From Azospirillum sp. TSA2s (GTDB lineage: Bacteria > Pseudomonadota > Alphaproteobacteria > Azospirillales > Azospirillaceae), in contig NZ_CP039647.1 of assembly GCF_004923315.1 (NCBI RefSeq), positions 310,001 to 374,000 of the forward strand: 64,000 nt of DNA, read 5' to 3'. Made by a program: the position numbers and the translations under genes. Positions 8,196 through 18,056 of this stretch are shown here, in pieces. Position 1 is the first letter of the stretch; the number at the start of each line of letters is the position of its first letter. The notes beneath the pieces were generated by a model. That model was not told where the DNA came from and searched no databases. It was given only the letters and a program-made list of their open reading frames with translations.

Positions 8196-9002
8196 ATGGA
8201 TTTGGACGATTCGGAAAAACCCGTAGAGTTCGTCGAAGGGCTCGCCAAAGGCTTGGCGGTCATTGAGGCATTCGACGCCGACCATGGCGAGATGACGCTA
8301 AGCGAGGTGGCGCGCCGGATCGATGCATCACCGTCCTCGGCGCGGCGCTCCCTGCTGACGCTGATGGCGCTCGGTTATGTCGGGCAGAAGAACAAGCGAT
8401 TCCACCTGCGGCCGAAGGTGATGGCGCTGGGTTCGGCATACTATGTCTCGGCCCGCATCGAAGAACTGCTGAAGCCCGAGTTGAAGCGGATGGTCGACAC
8501 TTACGGCGATGCGTCTTCTGTCGGGACGCTGGACGGTACGGACGTGATCTACATCGCGCACGTCTCGGTCCAGCATGCCCGCCGCGCAACCGCGGTAATC
8601 GGCGCCCGCTATCCGGCGCACGCCACCTCTCTGGGCCGCGTGCTGCTGGCCGGACTGTCGGACACGGCATTGGACGCCTATCTGGATAAGATGACGCCCC
8701 AGGCTTTGACCCGCCACACCGTCACCGACAAGAACGCTCTACGCACCATAATCCTGCAAGCCCGTGCCGACGGCTACGCAACGACCGTCGACCAGCTCGA
8801 CTACGGCATTACGGCGCTAGCCGTGCCGATCCACGGGACAAGCAACGAGGTCGTCGCAGCGGTGAATTCCTCCGGCTATACAGGGCTACTGACGCCACAG
8901 ACGCTGGTCGATGAGCGGCTGTTCGCTCTACGCGCGGCGGCGACGGCGATCTCGGCCACCATCGCCCGCTACCCGGTCCTTTCGGCGGCGATCGGCCCAT
9001 AG
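8196..9002 (+). CDS. IclR-family transcriptional regulator (PcaR/PcaU-like)
   Basis: 268 aa. The N-terminal winged helix (VEGLAKGLAVIEAFD, then MTLSEVARRIDASPSSARRSLLTLMALGYV, about 10-65) is followed by the IclR effector domain (HATSLGRVLLAGLSDTALDAYL; GYATTVDQLDYGITALAVPI). The layout resembles PcaR/PcaU-type activators of aromatic-acid pathways. It is divergent from the minus-strand operon, the usual arrangement when the regulator controls the neighbour in response to a pathway acid. The IS256 insertion lies just downstream and does not touch the gene. Confidence 0.92.
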   Translation: MDLDDSEKPVEFVEGLAKGLAVIEAFDADHGEMTLSEVARRIDASPSSARRSLLTLMALGYVGQKNKRFHLRPKVMALGSAYYVSARIEELLKPELKRMVDTYGDASSVGTLDGTDVIYIAHVSVQHARRATAVIGARYPAHATSLGRVLLAGLSDTALDAYLDKMTPQALTRHTVTDKNALRTIILQARADGYATTVDQLDYGITALAVPIHGTSNEVVAAVNSSGYTGLLTPQTLVDERLFALRAAATAISATIARYPVLSAAIGP

Positions 9003-9107
9003 CCGGCGAGGCTGCGGCGTGTCCCGAACCCCCTCGTAGTTATGGTCATGCGACTTTGGGGCACCGTCAACTTTTCGGCGACCGGGCAAAGTGAGAACCT
9101 GTTCGCA

Positions 9108-9116
9108 GCGGGCGCG
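9108..9116. repeat. IS256 target-site duplication, left copy
   Basis: gcgggcgcg immediately outside the left terminal repeat; the same nine bases are at 10515-10523 immediately outside the right one. IS256-family elements duplicate 8-9 bp on insertion. Confidence 0.8.
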
Positions 9117-10514
9117 GAGCTATGCGGGAAATTGGGTGACGGGTCGATCAGGCGGCGTTCTGTGACGCGGCGTCAGTGACCTCGATGCCGTCGCGGAATG
9201 TGACGCCACGGATCACCTTGGGCAACTGGTTTTTGCCCTGGAGGCGGCGCCAGGTTTTTGCCGCGGCGGTGATCAGCTTGAAGACCATCAGCTTGGCGGT
9301 CTCCTGCGACAGCGCCCCTTTGGTACGAACGGTCCGGTGGCGGACGGTGGCGAACACGCTTTCAATGGGATTCGTGGTCCGGATGTGATCCCAGTGCTCG
9401 GCGGGGAAGTCGTAGAAGGGGAGCAGCGCATCGCGGTCCTTGGTCAGGCATTCGACCGCCTTAACGTACTTGGCCGCGTACTTCTTCACGAAGGTCGCCA
9501 GGGCGGTTTCCGCCGTTTCCCGGTCCGGGGCTATCCAGACCTCGCGCAGGTCCTGCTTCATTCCCGGCTGGACGGATTTGGCCACTTTGTTGAGGACATT
9601 GACCGTTTTATGTTGCCAGCACCGCTGATGCCGGGTGGTCGGGAAGACCTCTTCCAGGGCCTTCCAGAACCCCAGCGCGCCATCGGCAATGGCGAGTTCC
9701 GGGGCGATACTCAGTCCGCGCGCTTGGATGTCGATCAGCAGTTCGCGCCAGCTCTGCGCGCTCTCGCGCACGCCGACCTGGAAGCCGATCAACTCCTTCT
9801 TGCCCTCCGGCGTGGCGCCGATGATCACCAGCATGCACTCGGCGACCGGCTCCATGCGGGCCTGGAGGTAGACGCCATCGGCCCAGATGTAGACGTAGCG
9901 CCGTGCCGACAGGTCGCGCTTTTGCCAGCGTGCATAATCGGCCGCCCAGTCCTGCTTCAGCCGGGCGATGACGGACGGCGACAGGTTCGGGGCGTCCTTG
10001 CCGAGCAAGGCACTGAGCGCGTCCTGGAAGTCGCCGGTGGAGACACCGCGCAGGTAGAGCACCGGCAGCAGGGCATCCAAGCTCTTGGAGCGCCGCGCCC
10101 AGCGCGGCAGGATCGCCGAGGTGAAACGGATGCGCTCGCCGTCCTCGTCGGCGCCACGGTCGCGCACCTTGGCGCGGCGCACCTCGACCGGCCCGATGCC
10201 GGTCTGAATGGTGCGCTCGGGGCCATGACCATGGCGCACGACCCGGTCGCGGCCGTCCGCCAGCTTGATGTCCTTCATGGCGGCAAGGAAGGCGTCCACC
10301 TCCGCCTCGATCGCCTGCTCCAGCAACCGACGCGCGCCGGTGCGCAGGATGGTGGTCAGCGGATCCTCGATCTCCTCCGGCTGACGCAGACGGACAACGT
10401 TGCTATCCTCGTTCATGGCGTATCGCTCCCTCGTGGAGGTTCTGGCAGGTTTGGTCACCCACCTCGATACGCCGCCCTCCTCAGACCGTCATCACCCAGA
10501 TTCCCGCATAGCTC
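9117..10514 (-). mobile_element. IS256-family insertion sequence, complete
   Basis: 1398-bp element. The left end reads gagctatgcgggaaattggg and the right end is its inverted, slightly diverged copy (gagctatgcgggaatctggg on the minus strand). A 9-bp direct repeat flanks both ends. It contains a single intact transposase gene. Intact ends, intact gene and intact target duplication indicate a recent simple insertion. Confidence 0.88.
9148..10416 (-). CDS. IS256-family transposase
   Basis: 422-aa DDE transposase of the mutator-like IS256 family. Start chosen at the ATG giving MNEDSNVVRLRQPEE because GAGGGAG lies eight bases upstream. The catalytic triad is visible as Asp in YIWADGVYLQARME, Asp in LAIADGALGFWKALEEVFP and Glu in RTTNPIESVFATVR, with the family signature TTRHQRCWQHKTVNVL. 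Nothing suggests it is broken. Confidence 0.95.
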   Translation of the reverse strand: MNEDSNVVRLRQPEEIEDPLTTILRTGARRLLEQAIEAEVDAFLAAMKDIKLADGRDRVVRHGHGPERTIQTGIGPVEVRRAKVRDRGADEDGERIRFTSAILPRWARRSKSLDALLPVLYLRGVSTGDFQDALSALLGKDAPNLSPSVIARLKQDWAADYARWQKRDLSARRYVYIWADGVYLQARMEPVAECMLVIIGATPEGKKELIGFQVGVRESAQSWRELLIDIQARGLSIAPELAIADGALGFWKALEEVFPTTRHQRCWQHKTVNVLNKVAKSVQPGMKQDLREVWIAPDRETAETALATFVKKYAAKYVKAVECLTKDRDALLPFYDFPAEHWDHIRTTNPIESVFATVRHRTVRTKGALSQETAKLMVFKLITAAAKTWRRLQGKNQLPKVIRGVTFRDGIEVTDAASQNAA

Positions 10515-10523
10515 GCGGGCGCG
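10515..10523. repeat. IS256 target-site duplication, right copy
   Basis: gcgggcgcg, identical to 9108-9116 and flush against the right inverted repeat. The following 10524-10667 hold no gene I can recognise. Confidence 0.8.
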
Positions 10524-10667
10524 TCCTATCCGGCTTTAGCCAGGATGCTACTTTAGTGTTGCGGCAGGGGCGTGATCCGGTCGTTCTGCCGCCCTCGATG
10601 TCACCGCTTGGACCCGCATTCTATGGGCACTGCCATTCGTCCCGCAAGCACCACCCCAGCCTCCTAG

Positions 10668-10846
10668 GACGCGTTCTCGGATGTCGATACCTTTGTCGAG
10701 GAGGTGCTGTTCGGGCTGACGGCAATGGCGAGTGACGGCACCCGTCCAGCCCGCACCGGGCCCAAAGATCCTCTCACCGGAGCGGCGCTGCGCAAGGCGA
10801 TTTTGGCGATCTGGTGCGTATGCTTCTGCAGCATGCGATGGCGCGC
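10668..10846 (+). pseudogene. 5' part of an IS5-like transposase ORF split by IS21
   Basis: Open frame reading DVDTFVEEVLFGLTAMASDG, then TGAALRKAILAIWC and SMRWRAA before the IS21 terminus. The C-terminal half resumes at 13691 with AIGQLTGIPFGTLYTLFARW. The right part resembles the helix-turn-helix region of IS5-type OrfA proteins (xLYxxFxRWxRxGxWxRL). The join ...MRWRA/AIGQL... across the IS21 element is an inference from the two flanks; no start codon is obvious. Confidence 0.4.
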
Positions 10847-10849
10847 TGC

Positions 10850-10988
10850 AGATTCCGACTGAAAGCGGCCAGGGTTTCCGACGCCAAAGCGGCCAGTATT
10901 CTGATCTCAAGCCGGCCGGCATTCCGATTTGAAGGCGGCCACCATTCCGACATGAAACCGGCCACCCTTCCGCTGTGAAGGCGACCGG
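10850..10988 (+). repeat. six imperfect 23-24 bp repeats at the IS21 left end
   Basis: Tandem units built on attccgatttgaaggcggcc: six successive copies with variable middle bases. Inverted relatives occur at 13594-13684. Such subterminal arrays are transposase-binding sites in IS21-family elements. Confidence 0.8.
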
Positions 10989-11076
10989 CACCATCGTCGG
11001 CATGATGATGGCGTCTTCCCCGCGAGGAGAGCTTCCATCAAGCACCGCCTCCTGATCCAACCGACAGGAGGAGCGG

Positions 11077-12624
11077 ATGCCAGCCTTGAGGCTTTCCATG
11101 CGGCAGATCCGTGAATTGTTTCGCCTGAAGTTCGGCAGCCTGCTGCCGACCAGCGATCGCCAAATCGCAGCCCAGCTCGATGTCGCGCGTAGCACCGTGG
11201 CGGAGTACCTGGAGCGCGCCCATGCCGCCGGCCTGTCCTGGCCACTGCCCCCCAATCTCAGCGATGCCGAGCTGGAGGAGCGGCTGTTCGCCCGTCCGAA
11301 CATTCGCCCCGGCGTCCGCCGGCGTCCGGAACCCGACTGGGCAGCTATGCACCGCGAACTCAAACGCCCGGGCGTCACGCTGATGATCCTGTGGGAGGAG
11401 TACCGTGCCGCTCATCCCGACGGCTACGGCTACAGCCGCTTCTGCGAGTTGTACCGGGAGTTCGAGGCGCGGCTCGCCCCCAGCATGCGTCAGCCCCATC
11501 TGGCCGGCGACAAGGTCTTCGTCGACTACTCCGGCAAGACGCTGCCCATCCGCGATCCCGCCACCGGCGCCGTGCGGCCCGCCCAGCTCTTCATCGCCGT
11601 GCTGGGCGCCTCCAACTACACCTACGCCGAGGCGACCTGGACCCAGACCCTGCCCGATTGGATCGGGGCGCATGTCCGCATGTTCGAGGACCTCGGCGGT
11701 TGCCCGCGCCTGATCGTGCCGGACAACCTGAAAAGCGGCGTCCTCAAGGCTTCCTTTTACGACCCGGAGCTCAACCGCAGTTACGCCCACATGGCGCACG
11801 CCTACAGCGTCGGCATCCTGCCGGCGCGTCCGCGTCGTCCACGTGACAAGGCCAAGGTGGAAGCCGGTGTGCGCATCGCCCAGTACTTCATCCTCGGCCG
11901 GCTGCGCAATCTGCCGTTCTTCTCCCTGGCCGAAGCCAATGGCGCGATCGACCGGGTGCTGGAGGACCTCAACACACGGCCCCAGCGCCGCCTCGGGCTC
12001 AGCCGCAGGGAGTTGTTCGAACAGCTTGATCGGCCGGCGCTGCGGCCGCTGCCCGACACGCCCTACGAATACGCGGAGTGGAAGCTCGTGCGCGTCGGCC
12101 CCGACTACCATGTCGAGGTCGCCGGCTTCTATTACTCGGTACCGGCGACGCTGATCCGCCAACAGATCGACGCACGCCTCACCGCCACCACGGTGGAGTT
12201 CTTTCACCGCGGCCAACGGATCGCCGCCCATGCCCGCCGGCACGGCGGCGAGCGCCACAGCACCGTGCCCGAGCACATGCCGGCAGCACACCGCCGCTAC
12301 GCCGAGTGGAGCCCCGAGCGTTTCGAGCGGGACGCCGGCGACCTTGGCCCCAATACTGTGGCGTTGATCCGCGCCATCCTCGCCAGCCGGCCGCACCCGG
12401 AACAGGGCTTCCGCACCTGCCGTGGCGTGCTGAAGCTGTTTCGCGGCCCCAACCGGGCCCGCGCTGAGGCGGTGAGTGCCCGGGCGCTGGAGATCGGCGC
12501 CACCACTGCCGACAGCATCGCCTCGATCCTACGCAACAACCTGGACCGGGTTCGCTCCACCGCCCGCCCTGAGGCGCCGGCGCTGGACCACGCCAACATC
12601 CGCGGCTCGCGGTACTTTCATTAG
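11077..12624 (+). CDS. istA: IS21-family transposase IstA
   Basis: 515 aa, full length for IstA. An N-terminal helix-turn-helix (MRQIRELFRLKFGSLLPTSDRQIAAQLDVARSTVAEYL, about 8-45) precedes an rve-type DDE core with Asp150 (DKVFVDYSGKTLP), Asp216 (LIVPDNLKSGV) and Glu262 (KAKVEAGVRIAQ). The C-terminal DNA-binding beta-barrel region (WKLVRVGPDYHVEVAGFYYSVP) is present. It is followed nine bases later by istB. All catalytic residues are intact, so the element may be active. Confidence 0.96.
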   Translation: MPALRLSMRQIRELFRLKFGSLLPTSDRQIAAQLDVARSTVAEYLERAHAAGLSWPLPPNLSDAELEERLFARPNIRPGVRRRPEPDWAAMHRELKRPGVTLMILWEEYRAAHPDGYGYSRFCELYREFEARLAPSMRQPHLAGDKVFVDYSGKTLPIRDPATGAVRPAQLFIAVLGASNYTYAEATWTQTLPDWIGAHVRMFEDLGGCPRLIVPDNLKSGVLKASFYDPELNRSYAHMAHAYSVGILPARPRRPRDKAKVEAGVRIAQYFILGRLRNLPFFSLAEANGAIDRVLEDLNTRPQRRLGLSRRELFEQLDRPALRPLPDTPYEYAEWKLVRVGPDYHVEVAGFYYSVPATLIRQQIDARLTATTVEFFHRGQRIAAHARRHGGERHSTVPEHMPAAHRRYAEWSPERFERDAGDLGPNTVALIRAILASRPHPEQGFRTCRGVLKLFRGPNRARAEAVSARALEIGATTADSIASILRNNLDRVRSTARPEAPALDHANIRGSRYFH

Positions 12625-12633
12625 GAGCCCACC

Positions 12634-13386
12634 ATGCTTTCCCATCCCACCTTCGACCAGCTCAGCGACCTGGGGCTGCACGGCATGGCCAAGGCGCTGC
12701 GCGAGATGCAGGCCAACCGCGAGGCCGGCACGCTCAGCCATGAGGAATGGCTGGGTGTGCTGCTCGATCACGAGGTGACGCTGCGGCGGCAGAAACGTTT
12801 CGAAGCACGCGCCAAGAGCGCCCGGCTGCGCCATCCCGCTGTGATCGAGGATGTTGATTTCCGGGCGCCGCGTGGGCTGGACCGCGCGCTGTTCCAGAAG
12901 CTGGCGACCTGCCGATGGATCCACGACCACCAGAACGTGATCATCACCGGGCCGACCGGCATCGGCAAATCCTGGCTGGCCTGCGCGCTTGGCCACCGTG
13001 CCTGCCGCGAAAACCTATCAGTACTCTACCAGCGGATGCCCCGGCTGTTCGAGACCCTGGCCCTGGCACATGGCGACGGCCGTTACGCCCGCCTGATGCG
13101 TGGCTTCGCCCGCGTGCGACTTCTCATCTTGGACGACTGGGGACCAGAGCCGCTGAACGCAGAGCAGCGCCGCGACCTGCTCGAGATCGTAGAGGACCGC
13201 TACAACGCCGGCTCTCTGCTGATCACCAGCCAAATCCCCACGGACCGCTGGCACGAACTCATTGGGGATCCGACTCTCGGGGACGCGATCTTGGACCGCA
13301 TTCTTCACAACGCCTACCGCATCGACCTCACCGGAGACTCAATGCGCAAGCCGCGACGCCAGCCAGCCCTGGCCAACGGAGAGTGA
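12634..13386 (+). CDS. istB: IS21-family helper ATPase IstB
   Basis: 250-aa AAA+ ATPase that assists IstA in target capture. Walker A GPTGIGKS is at 106-113, Walker B LLILDDWG at 163-170, and sensor-region LLITSQIPTDRWHELIGDPTLGDAILDRILHNAYRIDL follows. GGAG lies just before the start. Length and motifs are those of a functional IstB. Confidence 0.96.
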   Translation: MLSHPTFDQLSDLGLHGMAKALREMQANREAGTLSHEEWLGVLLDHEVTLRRQKRFEARAKSARLRHPAVIEDVDFRAPRGLDRALFQKLATCRWIHDHQNVIITGPTGIGKSWLACALGHRACRENLSVLYQRMPRLFETLALAHGDGRYARLMRGFARVRLLILDDWGPEPLNAEQRRDLLEIVEDRYNAGSLLITSQIPTDRWHELIGDPTLGDAILDRILHNAYRIDLTGDSMRKPRRQPALANGE

Positions 13387-13593
13387 CGAGACCGCCGGGC
13401 GCCCCCGGAGCTCCACAGGCACCTCCCAGGCAAGCCGGCCGCTCTCCAGCGTGATGAGGCGCGCTCGCGACCGGCTTGCCCGGGGCCCTCCTATGGATTC
13501 CGGGGACGCCCTCCACCTCGACATGATCATGGCGGCTTGACCCGACGCCATGCTCATGCGACACGAAAAACGCCTCGCGGGGATACGCCACCC

Positions 13594-13684
13594 CGGCCGC
13601 TTTCCTTCGGAACGCTGGCCGGCTTCAGTTCGGAACGGTGGCCGCCTTCAAATCGGAATACCCGGCCGGCTTCATCGGAATCTG
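13594..13684 (-). repeat. four inverted 23-bp repeats at the IS21 right end
   Basis: Four units based on ggccgccttcaaatcggaat, the reverse complement of the left-end repeat units. The unequal number (six left, four right) is typical of IS21 ends. Confidence 0.75.
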
Positions 13685-13690
13685 CAGCGC

Positions 13691-13873
13691 GCCATCGGGC
13701 AGCTCACCGGCATTCCGTTCGGCACGTTGTACACTCTGTTTGCCCGCTGGACCCGGCTCGGGCTGTGGCGCCGGCTGCACGACCGGCTGCGCCGGACGTG
13801 GCGTCTGGCCTGCAGCGATAGGAAAGGACCTTTCCTGTTCTGCGTTCCCTCGTGTAGCGGCACCGGCGAGTAG
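13691..13873 (+). pseudogene. 3' part of the IS5-like ORF interrupted by IS21
   Basis: Continues open from the IS21 end as AIGQLTGIPFGTLYTLFARW, then TRLGLWRRLHDRLRRTWRLA, to a stop at 13873. After RLACSD the sequence no longer resembles a transposase, so the gene was already decayed or joined to other DNA. See 10668-10846 for the left part. Confidence 0.45.
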
Positions 13874-14582
13874 ATGAATATAGGAGGCAATTCGGCGTTT
13901 CGTGAAGCGACGCACCGGGAAACCAATAGGATGGGCGTCGGCTTCGGTGAGCATGCAGAGACGGCCGGCGCGGGCTGCTGCCTGTTCAAACACTCTGTAC
14001 ATGCGGCCAAACGTTCATTTTCTCAAAACTGATCAAACTGTACAAAGGGGCGTTTTCCCTCCGCTCCGGAGCTTCTCCATGATCTTTGTCGCTGCTGGGC
14101 TAATCAGGAGAAAATCCGGATTCCAGAACTTCCAGCACCATCCCCGATACTGATGTGTAGAGCCAATCATGTGAACCAGCAGCTAACCGAGACCCCAAAC
14201 CAACGCACCACAATCACTTGACGCGGTTGAGGAAAGCTCTGCTGAGGTGGGGTCCCGATCGGCACCGATCGGGGCCCCAACTTGCGAGTGTAATTCATTC
14301 ATTTATAAAGGGCTACATTGCTTCTGATAGGGGGACCGCTTCCGAGCCGATTCACACCCTAGCGGCGTCATCTCCGGCATGTCCCGGACAGGTACGGGTT
14401 ACGGGGCCATGTCGACATGAGTACTTTCTGAAAGGCGCATCATCATGATGTGACGAAAGTCAATGTAAAGTCATGTTGCTGTCAATCTGAATAAAAGCTA
14501 AATAAATTTCTACTGAAATCCCGAATATGTCACAGCGTATCTTGCTGCCTTCCAGTCAATGCTTTTCCGGATTGGAGGGGGC
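13874..14582. other. gene-free, AT-richer spacer upstream of the RTX gene
   Basis: No frame in these 700 bases looks coding. The stretch is clearly richer in A+T than its surroundings, especially 14280-14330 and 14440-14530, and probably holds the promoter of the gene at 14583. A strong hairpin sits at 14249-14278. No transposase motif was recognised. Confidence 0.5.
14249..14278. repeat. strong GC-rich inverted repeat
   Basis: GGGGTCCCGATCGG, a CA centre, then CCGATCGGGGCCCC: 14-bp arms with one mismatch. No T-run follows on either strand, so a simple intrinsic terminator is unlikely. It lies in the AT-richer spacer before the RTX gene. Confidence 0.6.
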
Positions 14583-16604
14583 ATGACACAGACGCAGATC
14601 GCTATTTTCACAGCCACGATGCAAGACACGGGCGCGGAGCTTTGGGTGACCGACGGCACGCCCTCCGGGACCCGGCTCCTTGCCGACATAAGGCCGGGCC
14701 CGCAGGGAAGCGCCCCCGAGGACGCCGTCATCGCCGGCGGCAAGATCTTCTTCACCGCCGACGACGGCCAGCACGGTCGCGAACTCTGGGTCACGGACGG
14801 TACCAGCGGCGGAACCCGGATTTTCGACGCCGCCGCGGGTGCCGCATCCGGGGCTCCGGACGACCTGACGGTGGTGGGCGACCGGGTGTTCTTCACCGCC
14901 GATGACGGTATTCATGGCCGGGAGCTGTGGGTGAGCGACGGGACCGCGTCCGGCGCCCGCATGGTTGCCGACCTCATGCCCGGAGCCGAGGGATCCTCAC
15001 CATCGGCACTGACGGCGGCACAGGGCCGGGTATACCTGCACGCGGATGGCGGGGCACACAGCGGGATTTGGAGCTCCAGCGGCACTGCCGCAGATACCCG
15101 CCTCTTTCATGAGATGGCGCCGCTCTCCCCATGGTCTCAAGGCATTTCCCTGATCGGCATGACCGACGGGCGGATGGCCTTTCACGAGGGAAAGACGCCC
15201 TGGGCGTCCAATCTCACCTTCGTCGACGCCGACGGCAGCACGACGACATTCACGGACATCATTCCCGACGGCGGCGGGGCTGTCCGCTATGCCGCCACGC
15301 CGGACGGGATTGTGGCGTCGGTCACCACCGTGATAGACTGGACCGGCAGCATGGAATGGCCGACTGCCGTCCGACATTCGACCTTCTGGGCCACCGACGG
15401 CACGGCAGAGGGCACGCGGTATCTCGGCGACATGACGACACAGGGGTGGGACCTCGGCAGTGTCGTCGGACTGCATGACGGCCGCGTGGTGTTCACAAGC
15501 CACATGGACGTTTACCGGACCGAACAGGGAAGCGCGTCACGGATCAGCATGCTGGATGAGGCCACAGGCCAGGTGAGCGTCCTCTCGGCACAGGAGCTTG
15601 CCACGCCGCTGGGATGGCTCGACCAGGGATCGCCTGGCGAGGAGGGCGACCGCCTGCTCTTTCTGGACGAAAGCTATTGGTCGGGCTCCCAACGCCTTCT
15701 GGCGACCGACGGCGCGGGGCTGAAAACCGTTGAACTCCATCAGAACAGCGGGATGTATCAGGACATCGCGATTACCGGGGGGCGGGCGTTCTTCCTGACG
15801 GGCCAGAGCGGAGCCGATCCCGCCGGGCTCTGGGTGACCGACGGAACCTCGGAGGGCACGCACCATCTTTGGCAAACGGCGGGGGGAGCGTTTGGCGACA
15901 AGTTGCTGGGGGAACTCGATGGCCGCATGCTGGGGTTCGATCACGACTATTTCGCCAACACCGATCGGTTTTTTCTGTCCGACGGAACGGCGGACGGCAC
16001 CGTCGTGCTCGCCGAGCTTCCTCCTGGCGCGGGGACGGACTATTGGGATCATACGGCCAAGCTGCTCGGGGTTGTCGCGGCGCCGGACGGTATCCGCGAG
16101 GGGGCTGACGGCGACGACACGTTGTGGGGCGACGATGGTGCCGACCGGATTCACGGCTTGGGCGGCAACGACCGCATTTTGGCCGGCTCTGGAGATGACC
16201 GGTTGAACGGAGGCGCCGGCGCGGACTACATCGATGGAGCGGACGGCGCCGATCGGCTCTATGGCATGTCCGGGCGGGACACTCTCGTGCCGGGAGCGGG
16301 CCGCGACATCGTCGATGGCGGTGTCGGCGACGATGTGCTGCTTGCCGAACGGGATGGCGAAAGCGATCAGTTCTTCTTCGCCCCCGGCAGCGGCGTCGAC
16401 GTGCTGACGGCCTTTGACCCGCATCTGGACATCCTGATCCTGAAGGGGTTTACGCCGGACATCGGCACAGCGGCATGGCGAGCGGAGTACGTGACCGATC
16501 TGGGAGTCGGTGTGCAGGTCGATTTCGGCGGCGGCGACAGCATTCTCGTCCTGGACACGACAGCGCATGACCTCCGCTTCCTGGTCATCGACGCGAGTGT
16601 TTGA
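14583..16604 (+). CDS. secreted ELWxxDGT-repeat / RTX calcium-binding protein
   Basis: 673 aa. The ATG at 14583 follows GGAGGGGG at ideal spacing; an upstream ATG at 14559 has none. The first about 480 residues hold at least six ELWVTDGT-type blades (near 19, 68, 114, 269, 416 and 464) with two decayed ones near 162 and 372, suggesting a beta-propeller-like surface protein. Residues 507-590 carry RTX nonapeptides (GADGDDTLWGDDGADRI, GGNDRILAGSGDDRLNGGAG) that fold on calcium. No N-terminal signal is present, so export by a type I secretion system through the C terminus is expected. No secretion genes are nearby. Its role (adhesion, matrix, enzyme) cannot be told. Confidence 0.88.
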   Translation: MTQTQIAIFTATMQDTGAELWVTDGTPSGTRLLADIRPGPQGSAPEDAVIAGGKIFFTADDGQHGRELWVTDGTSGGTRIFDAAAGAASGAPDDLTVVGDRVFFTADDGIHGRELWVSDGTASGARMVADLMPGAEGSSPSALTAAQGRVYLHADGGAHSGIWSSSGTAADTRLFHEMAPLSPWSQGISLIGMTDGRMAFHEGKTPWASNLTFVDADGSTTTFTDIIPDGGGAVRYAATPDGIVASVTTVIDWTGSMEWPTAVRHSTFWATDGTAEGTRYLGDMTTQGWDLGSVVGLHDGRVVFTSHMDVYRTEQGSASRISMLDEATGQVSVLSAQELATPLGWLDQGSPGEEGDRLLFLDESYWSGSQRLLATDGAGLKTVELHQNSGMYQDIAITGGRAFFLTGQSGADPAGLWVTDGTSEGTHHLWQTAGGAFGDKLLGELDGRMLGFDHDYFANTDRFFLSDGTADGTVVLAELPPGAGTDYWDHTAKLLGVVAAPDGIREGADGDDTLWGDDGADRIHGLGGNDRILAGSGDDRLNGGAGADYIDGADGADRLYGMSGRDTLVPGAGRDIVDGGVGDDVLLAERDGESDQFFFAPGSGVDVLTAFDPHLDILILKGFTPDIGTAAWRAEYVTDLGVGVQVDFGGGDSILVLDTTAHDLRFLVIDASV

Positions 16605-16719
16605 CGGACGCGTGTCAGACTTGGAGCGTAAGCCTGCATCCAACGGCAGAACATGTGGGTTCTGTTGCAGCGTTTTCGAACGGGCGGCCGTGTCCCGGCA
16701 GGTGGTGTCTGAGGCGTGA

Positions 16720-16768
16720 GGCTGGCCCGCCGGAGCGCTCCCCCGTAGCTGGCGCAGGCGGGCCAGCC
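16720..16768. repeat. 12-bp inverted repeat hairpin
   Basis: GGCTGGCCCGCC and GGCGGGCCAGCC with a 25-base loop, 115 bases after the RTX stop codon. It could end the RTX transcript, though no T-run follows, or belong to the IS110 left end. Confidence 0.55.
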
Positions 16769-16853
16769 GTTCGGGAGCGGGCGGTCACCGTGTTCTTCGG
16801 CTAAGAGGCGGTTTCCAGAACCCTTGTGTCTTTGAATTTTGCTAGAGAAGAAG

Positions 16854-16889
16854 CCCTGGGGGGGTGGGGCATGCCCCACCCCCCCAGGG
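16854..16889. repeat. 36-bp perfect palindrome
   Basis: Left half CCCTGGGGGGGTGGGGCA, right half its exact reverse complement, with no spacer. It lies 127 bases upstream of the IS110 transposase start. Palindromic REP-like sequences are known targets of some IS110-family elements. Confidence 0.7.
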
Positions 16890-16935
16890 TGGAGCGGCAC
16901 CCGCTAAACCCTTGGCCCTGGCCGGCCGCGGATGA

Positions 16936-17967
<1,032 letters not shown>

Positions 17968-18056
17968 ACAAGACAGTTGCTCATCCGATGATCACCCCTC
18001 CGGAAACCCGCTGATCTGCTGTCGGTTTCCTGTGCCTTTGGCACAGAGAGGCGGGC

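Larger units (their letters stand above)
10836..13697 (+). mobile_element. IS21-family insertion sequence
   Basis: About 2.86 kb with a perfect 23-bp terminal inverted repeat; its inner part is gctgcagattccga on the left and tcggaatctgcagc on the right. IS21 elements usually begin TG and end CA, so the true tips may lie a few bases in or out (for example 10847 and 13686). The inside carries istA and istB in tandem plus multiple short terminal repeats. No convincing target duplication was found. Confidence 0.85.

Noticed and set aside
9003..9107. A small gene interrupted by IS256
   Set aside because: Joining both flanks of the element gives no convincing reading frame or family match.
10850..10988. 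Tandem repeats as a CRISPR array
   Set aside because: The units are contiguous, imperfect and lack spacers; they are IS21 subterminal repeats.
10828..13703. gcagc as an IS21 target duplication
   Set aside because: The five bases match, but using them makes the inverted ends asymmetric, so the match is probably chance.
16854..16889. 36-bp palindrome as a rho-independent terminator
   Set aside because: No T-run on either strand and no loop; treated as a structural or target repeat instead.
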